A stretch of 64,000 bases of DNA from Schistosoma mansoni (Eukaryota > Platyhelminthes > Trematoda > Strigeidida > Schistosomatidae), in the NCBI RefSeq assembly GCF_000237925.1, contig NC_031502.1, positions 49,019,283 through 49,083,282 on the forward strand, read 5' to 3'. Each line of letters begins with the position of its first letter. The first letter of the stretch is position 1. The translations under genes were made by a program, and so were the position numbers. Below the pieces are notes generated by a model. It ran no database searches. It was not told the origin of the DNA and saw only the letters and a list, made by a program, of their open reading frames with translations. Positions 1 to 9,869 of this stretch are shown one piece after another.

Positions 1-899
1 TTATCTTTATTTCAAAATTTATCTATTTAATTATACTTAATTTCTAGAAGTCATTAATTCCAAGATTATCTACTGTTTTTTTTAAAAAATAGATCTTGGA
101 ATTTTATTGAAAACCTACAAAGAATTGCTTCTAGTAACTTGGTCTTTAGCCTCTTTAGTTAATAATCCATATATAATTAAAATCGTCAGTGATATAAGTT
201 AAAAATGGCTAATTTTAAATTGTTATACATCTTAAGTAGTTATAAAATGCGTTATCAGTGTATTCAACGGGTCATATAGGAAAAGGGGTCAGAAAAATTA
301 ACTTTAAAGTTATGGTTTGGAATGAGATTTTCAGTGAAAATTACACTTTTCTGTGCCAGCATTTACTTATAAAATGAATGAAAAAGTGGTAGAAAATACT
401 GGATTCTGCACGCTTATTAAACATTGAAAGATAGATGGATAATCTTGTACAGTTTTAACATATTCCTTTCGTTTTTCCTTTAACAGATTGTTCAAAGTAT
501 GAAATTGAAGTATACCTACTTTCTCATCTTGTTCGATAATTATGTAGTTATTTCGATGTTTCACTACTTGATTTTCTTGCTGTTTACAATGATGTTGACA
601 ACTTTATGTTATCAAGTTGTTAAATGTATTATGGTAATAAAATATAAACGCCCTAATACATGTTTATGTCATGCGAAATAGGTTACTCAAACTTCATTTG
701 TCATATTGTGATATGAAATGAAGCGAAAAAGAAAGACGATGTTAATAATTTCTTGTAGTCAACAATTTATGTCACTTTCATATAAATAGTTATGCATGTA
801 TTTCTTGATTTATATCTCTATCGCTAATTTGATCGAAAGGAAAACTATTAAGTATACGATAGATCACTTTAAATTATTTATTTCTATGTAATGTATGGC
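1..899. other. AT-rich sequence without recognisable gene
   Basis: No open frame longer than about 65 codons shows a recognisable motif on either strand. It may be an upstream intron of the exonuclease gene that becomes visible at 4122, but no exon could be picked out. Confidence 0.4.
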
Positions 900-1250
900 C
901 GCTATCGATCAGATGTGATAGAACTGAGCTGCGTATTATTCAATAATACCCTTTTCTGATCACGAATGGAGGTGTTCACTAACCAGTTGGGGCAATTGTC
1001 TGATTATGCGCCCACTATAAATGTCTCCATAAGAGCAGCTACACATAGATGTGGCGAATCCAGGCAACTTATCCTTTAGTTGAGGAATCACCATAGGTCG
1101 GCTGGAAAATGATAGACAGGGGTTAGTTGTATTAAACATACTCTTCATTGCTTTAGTCAGTCTTTCTCGCAGTAAGTCACTAGCTACATCTCCGTCGAAT
1201 TGTAGTTTATGGGCTTCTAGCTCGTCTCTTGCAATTAGCAGAAGCTATAG
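900..1250 (-). mobile_element. Penelope-like element fragment, GIY-YIG part
   Basis: The minus frame reads SSRPMVIPQLKDKLPG, then a decayed cysteine stretch and SGRIIRQLPQLVSEHLHS. This lines up with the junction between reverse transcriptase and GIY-YIG endonuclease in Penelope-like elements (compare KDKLSLWATSMYIFKFTCSC in the copy at 5.5 kb). Only the endonuclease start is left; neither element end is visible. Confidence 0.6.
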
Positions 1251-1830
1251 AAATTTGAGCTAACAATCCGTCTTTGTGTTCATAGGAAATTTGAAACATA
1301 CTTATCTCTTCCTTGGCCGAATCAGCTTTAATGAAAGATCTTATTATTATTTTCCATACCTTTATTCGTTTTTCTTCACCCCCTTTTTTCAAATATATGC
1401 TTCACTATCCAATTATCTGAACACTTCTTACCACTTAATTTTGAAATTTATAATGGATACTGTTTCAGTGCCTATTTTTTCAAGTCGTTGACCTACTTCT
1501 TATCATAAAACATTGATTTAAGCTTCTGTTATTCGTATTATAACGAGTACACTATCAATTTATTCCTTTTACCTATTAAGTTTATTTATATAATCTGCTT
1601 CATCGTTATCAATGACTCATAAACTGTGTTGATTGGTTTAATAATTTCCTATATGGATATAAATATTACTGTATATTAGAGTAAAGCCTCATGAGGATCT
1701 AATTTAAAACAATATTGTTCTCTTATATGTGTTGTTCTAATTGATAAGTAACAAATGTATCGTTTTTCATATTAGTAGTGTTGTATCCGAAGAAGATAAA
1801 ACGAATGGTAATCTTATGTCCTATACCGCT
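1251..1830. other. No recognisable feature
   Basis: AT-rich sequence. Short open frames on both strands carry no motif that I can assign. Confidence 0.4.
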
Positions 1831-2120
1831 GCCAAATATCACATGACAAAACCACCAGTCAGAATAGCGGCTTCTGTGACATTGTCTCTGTGATAAACCT
1901 ACTTACCGTCACTAGCAGTCTTGATATAGTAGCTTCTCACCTAGCCCTGGCCGTTTATTCCAGAACCCAATCTCAGCCTCCATTGTATGAATAATATATT
2001 TCAGACATACGCAGTTTATATACATGTGGATCAGACCAGACCATATCACACCATAAAATGAAAAATAACACTTATACAAGATCAATTGGATAGTGACTGT
2101 CAATGTGAGACACTGTGGCT
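1831..2120. repeat. Dispersed repeat, copy 1 (partner near 49330-49600)
   Basis: A block containing CCAGAACCCAATCTCAGCCT, then a stretch around GTTTATATACATGTGGATCA and CATATCACACCATAAAATG, matches in order the block at 49390-49500 (CCAGAACACCAATAACAGCC, then TTTATATACCAAACAGACAG). By eye identity is roughly 60 to 70 percent. The family was not recognised; the TATA-like content would suit an LTR or a SINE-like repeat. Confidence 0.4.
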
Positions 2121-2935
2121 AATAGATTAGAAATACATTAAGAATAGTGAGTCGTATAATAGTAGCCAATAGATCAAATGGAAGTTTATGATAAAAGAAG
2201 TATATTTTTTCATGAAATATCAATTTCAACCAAGTAATTAGTAACGTTTACTAATTTCTAATTATTTCTACACACCAGTTACAACTCCAATTGATTTAAA
2301 AGTATCTTACATTTATTCAGCTGTTTAATGTTTACCAACACAATTTGTGCATTTATTTTGCGGTTACTTCTGATAGTTTTTTTCTTCGGTTAACGGTATA
2401 CTATAGTAGAGTTACTTTTAATTGAAACTGCGGACATGATCTTTCCTGTGAATTGTAGTAGTTTTAACCTTAGCCGCATACTTTCATAAAAATGATTTGG
2501 TAGTATGCTCTTCATATATATCTATACGGTTGTTCTCTCCTTAAACCTACCCTGGTAATATATGCTTATTATCCAGAGTGATTAGGTGTCAAATTGTTTT
2601 CACATTATTTTTGTTATTATTATCCTCGTCTCCTCTTACTCCCCATTCCCAGTCTAGTTGACCTTTTATTTTTATATATAAAAGTTCTTAACAAGTATAT
2701 GTGTGGTCAGATTGTTCGAAATGTATTGTGCTAATATATCACCACGTAGTTCTGATAATCTTCGTCTTCTCATTACATTGTCGTAATAAGAAATACTTAG
2801 TTTTTTACCATAAATTTCAATATTGTCATTTGTATGTCCTCTCTTTGAGATAGTATATATGTTTTCACTTATTAAACACATAATTTTATCTGAAGTTGAA
2901 ATATTCTACTAACATATTAAGGTAGTATTGTCATA
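2121..2935. other. No recognisable feature
   Basis: AT-rich sequence with short unassigned frames. No motif, terminal repeat or tRNA-like box was seen. Confidence 0.4.
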
Positions 2936-3240
2936 GTGTAGCGAATGAAAACACGTGTGGGGACAATCGAATGTATTTAAGCACAAATTACAGACTATCT
3001 GACTAAATTCTGATAACCATACAGCAAGCAGTTAATTTGCAAAATAACAACCAATTGTCTCAATCTTCACTGTTCTTTCTGTAAATATCAGTTCATCTTC
3101 TCTAATTTCATTGTTAATGCATTTTCCTACCAACTGCGCTTCATTTCAGTTCTTATCTTATCGGTAGTCTGCCAAAATGCATTCTATGTCTGACCATCAC
3201 CATATACTACTTATGTGGACATAAGTAGCCCACACCACAA
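2936..3240. repeat. Tandemly placed repeat, copy A
   Basis: About 305 bp that recur at 3461-3768. Both copies share TCGAATGTATTTAAGCACAA, then GATAACCATACAG, then TTAATTTGCAAAATAACAA, and end in CCCACACCACA. Identity is about 75 to 80 percent by eye. Family unknown. Confidence 0.6.
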
Positions 3241-3460
3241 TAGGACTAAACTAACAAATATGATGTTTCAATGTTGTTTGCTAATGTAGATCTTTTATAA
3301 AACCACATGAAAATTTACTCATCTTCAAAACAGTTTTCACACTTTTATTTTCATTCAGTGATTATTATTTCTTTATTTTTTTCTAAATATTGACAGTTTC
3401 TTTTCGTAAGTTCCATGTATTTAATTAATATACATTTTTACTTTGGATGAATATACTATT

Positions 3461-3768
3461 GTAGTGAACAAGAAAACGAGTATAGACAGTCGAATGTATT
3501 TAAGCACAAATTACAGACTATCTCATTAAAATCGGATAACCATACAGTAAATAGTTAATTTGCAAAATAACAATTAATTATCTTAATCTTGACTATTCCT
3601 TCTGCAAATATCAGTCCATAGTCTTTGATTATTATTGTACATTCATTTTTATACCGATTGGGCTTCGTCCCTGTTCTTTCCTTATCGATCTTCTGCCAAA
3701 ATACATTATTTGCCTCACCATCACTGTATACTACTATTGTGGATATAAGTAACCCACACCACACTATC
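3461..3768. repeat. Tandemly placed repeat, copy B
   Basis: Second copy of the repeat at 2936-3240, same orientation, with about 220 bp between them. It lies just upstream of the exonuclease exon at 4122, most likely in the preceding intron. Confidence 0.6.
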
Positions 3769-4121
3769 ACGACTTCATGTCATGTTGTTGAAATCAGTGA
3801 TCTTAAGTATACATTTTATTAATATTTATTATTGTCACTATGGATTTAATATCTGTCACTTCACTTCTATTGAGATGACGGTTTATTGGCTAAAACTATT
3901 GATGTCCAACCACTGAATTCCCAGTTTTAATCCTTCCACGCCTACATATAGTCTAGATAGCCAAATGGAGTATGGTAATAAACTCTTATATAGAATATTA
4001 TCACTCAAAGTCCAGTGCACAAACTTTTACCAGGTAAATAGAATCACCTTACTGTACTTCACTTTTCACACATGTTCATGCTTTGTGATTTCTTCTAATC
4101 ACTGATTTTTCCTTCCTACAG

Positions 4122-7100
4122 GTTTTGGCCAAGGATTTGATTTACGATATTTATGTTGTAATGGTGATATTGGTCAACTAGGCTGTCAAATCTGTCCAAG
4201 AGGTCATGTTCACGATGCTAATAAATGGTTAGATAATGAGGGTTTTGTTATTACATTGCCACCACTTCCAAAATCACAAGAATATGATGAAGATAATGAC
4301 AATAATTCAAGTTGTAATGTATACGCTCTTGATTGTGAAATGGTTTATACAACTGGTGGTTGTGAACTAGCTAGAATTACCATTATCAATTCAAAACTTC
4401 AAGTTATTCTCGATGAATTTGTTTGTCCAGACCATCCAATTATTGATTGTAATTCACGTTTTTCTGGTTTAAAATTAGAAGATATAGAACAGGCAAAATA
4501 TCATATTACTGATATTCAAGCAAAATTATTGCATTTATTCGATTCGGATACAATATTAATTGGTCATAGTTTAGAAAGTGATTTAACTGCTCTCAAATTG
4601 ATACATAAGAAAGTCGTCGATACGTCTATTGTATTCCCGCATCGTTTAGGTTTACCAAAGAAACGAGCTTTAAGGAATTTAGTTAGTGAAATACTTCAAC
4701 AAATTATACAACAAGATGGTAAGTAGTTTTATTGGTTTATGTATTTAAAATAACTCATAGAGTCATTGAATAAGAAAAAGAGAATTCATCGAAGAAAATT
4801 TTCTCTTCGACGAAATCATTTACTTAAGCTGTACATTCGTATATATAGTTATATGGAAAATATATGTCTATAGAAGGCTAGGAAAGATTGCATTATAAAT
4901 TGATTCGAGAACAAATAACAAATGAGGTGACGTACTAATCAAGGGGTAAGGAAAAAAATAATTTATGGGTTAGATAATAGTCCAATCGACAGATATGAAG
5001 AAAAAGCGACAAACACAAAGGTCATAATAATAATCTGAGTAATAATCAAGAAAACTTGTATAATAACTGATTAGAGTTTAAAATGCAAAACAGTAATTAA
5101 AAAAAACAGAAAATCAATAATGATCAAATAAAAGTGCAAAAAAACGACAACCAGAACTATACCCATTAAGGGAATTAGGGCCAAGGAAGGATGAGAGGTT
5201 GGACAAATCGTTTCTGCACGCAAAGTTCAGGCTTGAGTTCGTGGATTGCCAATACCTCAGCAGTGCATAAAATATTGATTCGAACCCCTTCGATCCGGTT
5301 CCTTTGACTTTGTATATTACTTTAAAAAAAAAGTCTTTTGGAGCGATGTATCCACAGTTAATTAAATGCTCCTGTATCGAACTAGTAATCTTTTTACGTT
5401 CTCCTTTTAAGAGCCGGATAGCATTCCGGATAGTATTCCGAGATGCGTTTGGAGAGTGATCACTTTGTTCGGCCTATGTAACGTGCCCCACATGAGCAAG
5501 TAAATTTAAAGATATACATTGATGTGGCCCAAAGCGAAAGTTTATCCTTAACACACCCCAGAATGGTAGGCTGGCTAGAGAAAATAATTCGAAGCTTAGC
5601 TGCGTAAAATGTTTTATTCAACGATTTTGAAATCCGTTTATTCAGGATTTCAGCAGCCGTGACTCCTTTAAATTCCATATTCATAAACAAAGTTTTCTTC
5701 TGTACTGTAGAAGCTTTTTCCTGATGAAGTCCAGGTGTTAAGTTGCTATCGACGAACCTAGGTGGATAACCATTTTTGATGAGGGTCTGTTGAAGATTAA
5801 ATAGTTCTTCATTTATTGTGTCATTGGAACAGATTCGCTTGATCCTAGAGGATAAAGAGTGAATTAAGTTCCTCTTTCGACTCAATGGGTCCCAACTATG
5901 GAAATTCGTGTATTGTCCATTCCAAGTAGGTTTTCTATACATAGATCTCTGTAAATAACCATCAGGCATTCTATTTAAACGGACACCAAGAAAATGAAAT
6001 TCATGGTTTGCTTCTGCTTCTAAGGTAAATTGTATTGACGGGTGACAATTATCGAAAATATTCAAGATTTCATTGAGGTCCATGTCTTCTTCACAAATAA
6101 TGAAAGTATCATCCACATATCTCTTATATAAATTAAATCTCTCAATTACTGGTCGAAGTACTGAATTTTCTAGATTGGCCATCAAACAATCAGTCAAGAG
6201 AGGACCCACTGGCAAGCCCATTGCAACTCCATCTCTTTCTATAGAAAACATCATTAAATTTAAATTGCACGTTGAGCATACATCGTAGAAGTGGTTCTTT
6301 CAGATAATGTTTGGGGATACACATATCAAGATTATTGTTTTCAATATAGTCACATAACAAACAAATAGTTTCTGTGAGAGGAACATTTGTAAAAAGCGAA
6401 GTGACATCTAATGAGAACATTTTCTTACCCATTACGTTAATATTACTAATTGAGTCGACAAATTCAAAGGAATCAAGAGAATTGTATTTATTGATATGGT
6501 TTTTAATATGTTGTAAAATGTCGAGTGATATGAAGAGTTGTTCATATCAAGTATAGGACGCAAAGGGACATTATTCTTATGAACTTTTGAAAGTCCATAT
6601 AGTCTTGCTATAACGGAACCCGATGGTTTGAGATGTTCAAAGAGATCACAATTGATAATAAACTCATCTTTCATCTTCCTTAGGATTTTAGTTAGCATCT
6701 GTTCCGTTTTTTTCAGTTGTGTAATTTTGAACGGTTTCTTTAGAGAATTTGACCGGATCAGATAGTATCGAATTTATTTTGGTGATATAGTCAAGGCGAT
6801 CCATAAGTACAATTCCTGCACCCTTGTCTAGGCGACATAACACTAAGTCCTGATTTTTCCGAAGATCAGCTAATTGAGATTTATGTTTTTTGTGAGTAAT
6901 CGACTAACTGTAGGTATTTTATTTACATATTGATTACAACAATCTACAAGAGTTGTTTTGAAATGCTCAAAATCTTTATTAGATACTGGATTAAGGTCAT
7001 TTGTCTGACGAATGAAGCTTTCAAACTGGATTTTAGCGTTCAGTTCATTAATGTTAGCAGACGTACTGCAAAATTTAGGACCAAGGGATAATGCTTGTAA

Positions 7101-9266
7101 CTGAATAGTCGATAATGTTATGCTTGAGTAATGGAAAACACATTTCTCTTGAGATTCGGGAAAAGAAGCTTGCGTCTTGGTCTGTTTTAAACTTTTCATT
7201 AATTTCAAAATCACATCTTCCGTACAATTTTTGCTAACAACATCAATGTGATTTTTGAATTTAAAACGTTGATCTTCTGACAAATTAAATAATATATGTG
7301 AATGTAATGAGATATTCCGTCCCAATTCTAGTATTGTAGACTTAATTTCATCAATATAATTCAAAGTAAGACGTTTCAAAGAACGAAGATTTGGATGAAT
7401 ATGGTTAAGGCGTAATGATTTGAAAAATGGTCCTGAATATTCACGTTTGTCTATACAGCCTCTCAGAAAATTGATTCTGGTATCCGCTATGGCAAGCTTG
7501 ACAGAATAACCAAGAAACCCACTGAGTTCCTTTACTGTCGCGTGATCCTTGCAGCTCTTCAGATAATTAACTCATAGAGTCATTGAATAAGAAAAAGAGA
7601 ATTCATCGAAGAAAATTTTCTCTTCAACGAAATCATTTACTTAAGCTGTACATTCGTATACATAGTTAAATGGAAAATATATGTCTGTAGGAGGCTAGGA
7701 AAGATTGCATTATAAATTGATCCGACAACAAATCGCAAATGAGGTGACGTACTAATCAAGGGGTAAGGAAGAAAATAGTTTATGGGTCAGATAATAGTCC
7801 AATTGACAGATATGAAGAAAAAGCGACAAACAAAGGTTAAAAATGCAACGAATAACATAAATCTTACTGAGTTTGACTTGTTCATAATCTGCCTTACGTT
7901 AATATTCATTTACTATAAAATAACTACTAGATACAGTCCTGTAGTACGAATACACTGTAATATTATTAGACTACTGAGGTTTGCTGTGACCAATGACACT
8001 TGGACCGACAACAATAAATTAGTCTTGTGCAACACCAGTGATAATTTTTATTCCATGTGATCTTTGATGTAGCTTTCCTCTAGTTCGGTATCTAGTTGGG
8101 ACGCGAACTTAGTAACCAAATATAATTTCTATTATACACTTATTCGTTATGACTCAACACCCATGATAATATACATCATACACCTGGACACAGCAATTGT
8201 AATGTGTGAATTACTGTGCCATAAGCAAAGGAAAATTAAGTTATGGGTTTGTAATCAATGAATACTGAATTGGGGAAGTGTGGTGTTTGTGTATAATAAT
8301 GATTGTTGTATACATCATTGATCTCTGAATTCAAATTACGATATGATACCTTAAACTATTATCACTATATTCTATCTTAAGTGCTGGTTCGTTTATGACC
8401 ACTAAAGTGTGTATTGAACAGATTAGTGAATTAATAGTTCATACATTGCATTCATTACTACCAATTTTATTTATCCTAGGAAAGTAAGGTATTTAACAAA
8501 ATTTTATGCGTCAACCGAAGTCATACAGTGCGAGGAATATAAAAATATGATCACTGAAAAAATTTAATAACTATGCAATAAAAATATAAAAGTACTTCCC
8601 GTAGAATCAAATTATATTTAAAGTGGATTGGAATATCCCATTGTTGATATTTTGACTGAAATTTGGTCAGCTTTGGTAGGCATCCATTTGTTCTATATCA
8701 ACGTGTGTCATAATGACTATATTGAGGCAATCAGCACAGGTTGCCTATAACAATAGGATAACCTAAGCCATTTCAAATTGAATTAAATTTCAAACCGGTC
8801 ACACAAGTTGATGGTAATCTGGAGTCAGTAGCTAAGTGGGTAGCGCGATGCCGTTTGCAACAAACGGTCGAATCCTGTGATGAACATCAATTCTAGGATA
8901 CAGGTAAGTCCAGCTGGCAAGTCCCAAATAGGGTGAAATGCTCGTCATGGATTCCTACAGGATAATTCGAAAAGTTTATTCGTTTCCAAATCCATTCGGA
9001 TATTATAATAATATTAGTGATAAAATTTTGAATGAAATTATGATTCAATTGTATGGTGTGTTGTATTTACAGAATAAGGTATCATGTTTTTATTTACTTA
9101 ACAATTGTAGATACATATTTCATGGTAATAATGTAAATGTTTTATTTTCATTACTTTTAATGAAGAGAATGGTCACAACAGTATGGAGGATGCTATTGCC
9201 TGTATGCAACTTGTTCAACACAAAGTCAAAGAAGATTTACGTCGTGGAAAGTGGAATTTCTCTTAA
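4122..9266 (+). CDS. REXO1: REXO1-like DEDDh RNA exonuclease, last two exons
   Basis: Two exons join in phase: 4122-4718 (pyrimidine-rich tract and CAG before it, GTAAGT after it) and 9166-9266 (stop TAA at 9264-9266). The first gives a cysteine-rich stretch (RYLCCNGDIGQLGCQICPRG) like the one before the nuclease domain of REXO1, then Exo I (YALDCEMVYTTGG) and Exo II (LIGHSLESDLTALKLIH). The second gives Exo III (GHNSMEDAIACMQL). All four acidic residues and the catalytic His of the DEDDh fold are present. Family members trim 3' ends of structured RNAs in the nucleus. The N-terminal part lies before the window or in exons I could not find. AATAAA overlaps the stop codon at 9265-9270. The intron holds a Penelope-like element and a SINE. 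Confidence 0.85.
4751..5021 (-). repeat. Pseudo-LTR of the Penelope-like element, downstream copy
   Basis: Starts TAACTCATAGAGTCATTGAA and is repeated in the same direction at 7568. It contains a short inverted repeat (TCGAAGA ... TCTTCGA) around 4787-4810. Confidence 0.8.
5165..7379 (-). pseudogene. Penelope-like reverse transcriptase with GIY-YIG endonuclease, broken ORF
   Basis: Read on the minus strand: an N-terminal region (7379-6870), then RT pieces with VIARLYGLSKVHKNNVPLRP and SLDVTSLFTNVPL, then GLPVGPLLTDCLMANLEN, the YVDD active site (LYKRYVDDTFIICEED), and finally the GIY-YIG start CSCGARYIGRTK. The C-terminal part can be followed to about 5165 by the stretch ELKPELCVQKRFVQPL. 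The frame is interrupted several times, so the copy is unlikely to make an active enzyme. Penelope-like elements prime cDNA at the target with this RT and nuclease pair. Confidence 0.8.
7568..7836 (-). repeat. Pseudo-LTR of the Penelope-like element, upstream copy
   Basis: Same-direction copy of 4751-5021, matching from TAACTCATAGAGTCATTGAA to GCGACAAACAAAGG. Confidence 0.8.
7841..8818. other. Intron sequence without recognised feature
   Basis: Part of the last intron of the exonuclease gene. One open frame (7782-8060) starts in the pseudo-LTR and has no assignable motif. Confidence 0.4.
8819..8960 (+). mobile_element. Sm-alpha-like SINE with tRNA-type head and hammerhead remnant
   Basis: A polymerase III type head is visible: A-box TAGCTAAGTGG at 8829-8839 and a B-box-like GGTCGAATCC at 8866-8875. 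Next come the Sm-alpha signature AGTCCCAAATAGG (8920-8932) and ATGGATTCCTAC. Sm-alpha elements of schistosomes are known tRNA-headed SINEs whose body carries a hammerhead ribozyme. It lies in the intron just before the last exonuclease exon, in sense direction. Confidence 0.75.
8909..8953 (+). ncRNA. Decayed hammerhead ribozyme in the SINE
   Basis: Stem I arms (GTCCAG and ATGGAT), stem II (GTCCC, AAAT, AGGG), the core GAAA and a GTC cleavage-type triplet at 8943-8945 are in the order known for the Sm-alpha hammerhead. The core CTGATGA is replaced by CTGGCAA (8913-8919), so cleavage is unlikely. Confidence 0.6.
9166..9266 (+). CDS. REXO1: Last exon of the REXO1-like gene (Exo III motif)
   Basis: The upstream exon ends with one base of a codon. 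This exon supplies two bases after an AAG acceptor, giving the sequence DENGHNSMEDAIACMQLVQ across the junction. It ends RRGKWNFS and stop. The HNSMEDA segment carries the catalytic His and last Asp of the family. A longer open frame from 8938 runs through this exon in another frame and is not the gene. Confidence 0.8.
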
Positions 9267-9269
9267 TAA

Positions 9270-9820
9270 AATTTATCTGTGATTATACAATCAAATATAA
9301 AAACATGTTTTGTTTCATTCAATTTTCTTATTACCTTTCAAAAAAATTTATGCACTAAACTTTTCTATAGAAAAAAAGACTTACTAGTCATATTTGTTAT
9401 TGTAAATATTCCCTATGATGAGTCTGTAGGTAGGTTAATATAAATACTGATTTCATACTTGAAAAAACGAATTATCCTTCCCATTCCCTATTGGGTTTTT
9501 TTTCTTTTTGTAATGTACTCTTCAAGTCAATTCACACTGTGATCTCTAACAATTAGGTGAATCCTCTTTGATTAGTTTATTTTATTACATCGTTTAACAA
9601 AATTTATTGGTTCTAACCAAAAAAAGTGAGTTACCACGTCTTTGATGGTGAAATGTAACTTTAAACAATACTCTGTTGGAACTATAATTAGTTCATACGA
9701 ATATCCGACAAGATTAAAACGAATAGTTTGACAAAAATTGGGCGCCAAGTATAGAGAAGTCATTATATTTGAAAATCTATACTGTGTTAAAACGTTATAT
9801 ATTTCTTTGATGATTTTGAT
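9270..9820. other. 3' flank of the exonuclease gene
   Basis: AT-rich, probably 3' UTR and intergenic sequence. No motif was seen. Confidence 0.4.
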
Positions 9821-9827
9821 TATTACC

Positions 9828-9866
9828 CTGAAGAAGTCCAGACAAATTTTCTGAACGGAACGTTGG
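9828..9866 (+). mobile_element. Penelope-type 3' motif, hammerhead-like
   Basis: CTGAAGA (9828-9834) and GGAACGTTGG (9857-9866) enclose a short spacer. This is the arrangement CTGAnGA ... GAAAC known near the ends of Penelope-like elements, where minimal hammerhead motifs have been described. It stands alone, probably as the last trace of a decayed copy. Confidence 0.4.
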
Positions 9867-9869
9867 AAT

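Larger units (their letters stand above)
4751..7836 (-). mobile_element. Penelope-like element with two direct terminal repeats
   Basis: An element of about 3.1 kb sits in the last intron of the exonuclease gene, on the opposite strand. It is bounded by two same-direction repeats of about 270 bp (4751-5021 and 7568-7836), as known for the pseudo-LTRs of Penelope-like elements. Between them lies a broken reading frame with reverse transcriptase and GIY-YIG parts. The repeats differ at about 13 sites plus an indel by eye, so the copy is not very young. Confidence 0.8.

Noticed and set aside
4751-4830. Hammerhead in the pseudo-LTR of the Penelope-like element (CTCATAGAGTC ... GACGAAATC).
   Set aside because: The core is too different from CTGAnGA, and the motif would lie antisense to the element.
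8829-8880. tRNA gene.
   Set aside because: A- and B-box are present, but the cloverleaf is incomplete and it continues into a SINE body. The same holds for 62309-62362.
8938-9282. 114-codon plus-strand frame as a separate gene.
   Set aside because: Only 9166-9266 is coding, in a different frame, as the last exonuclease exon.
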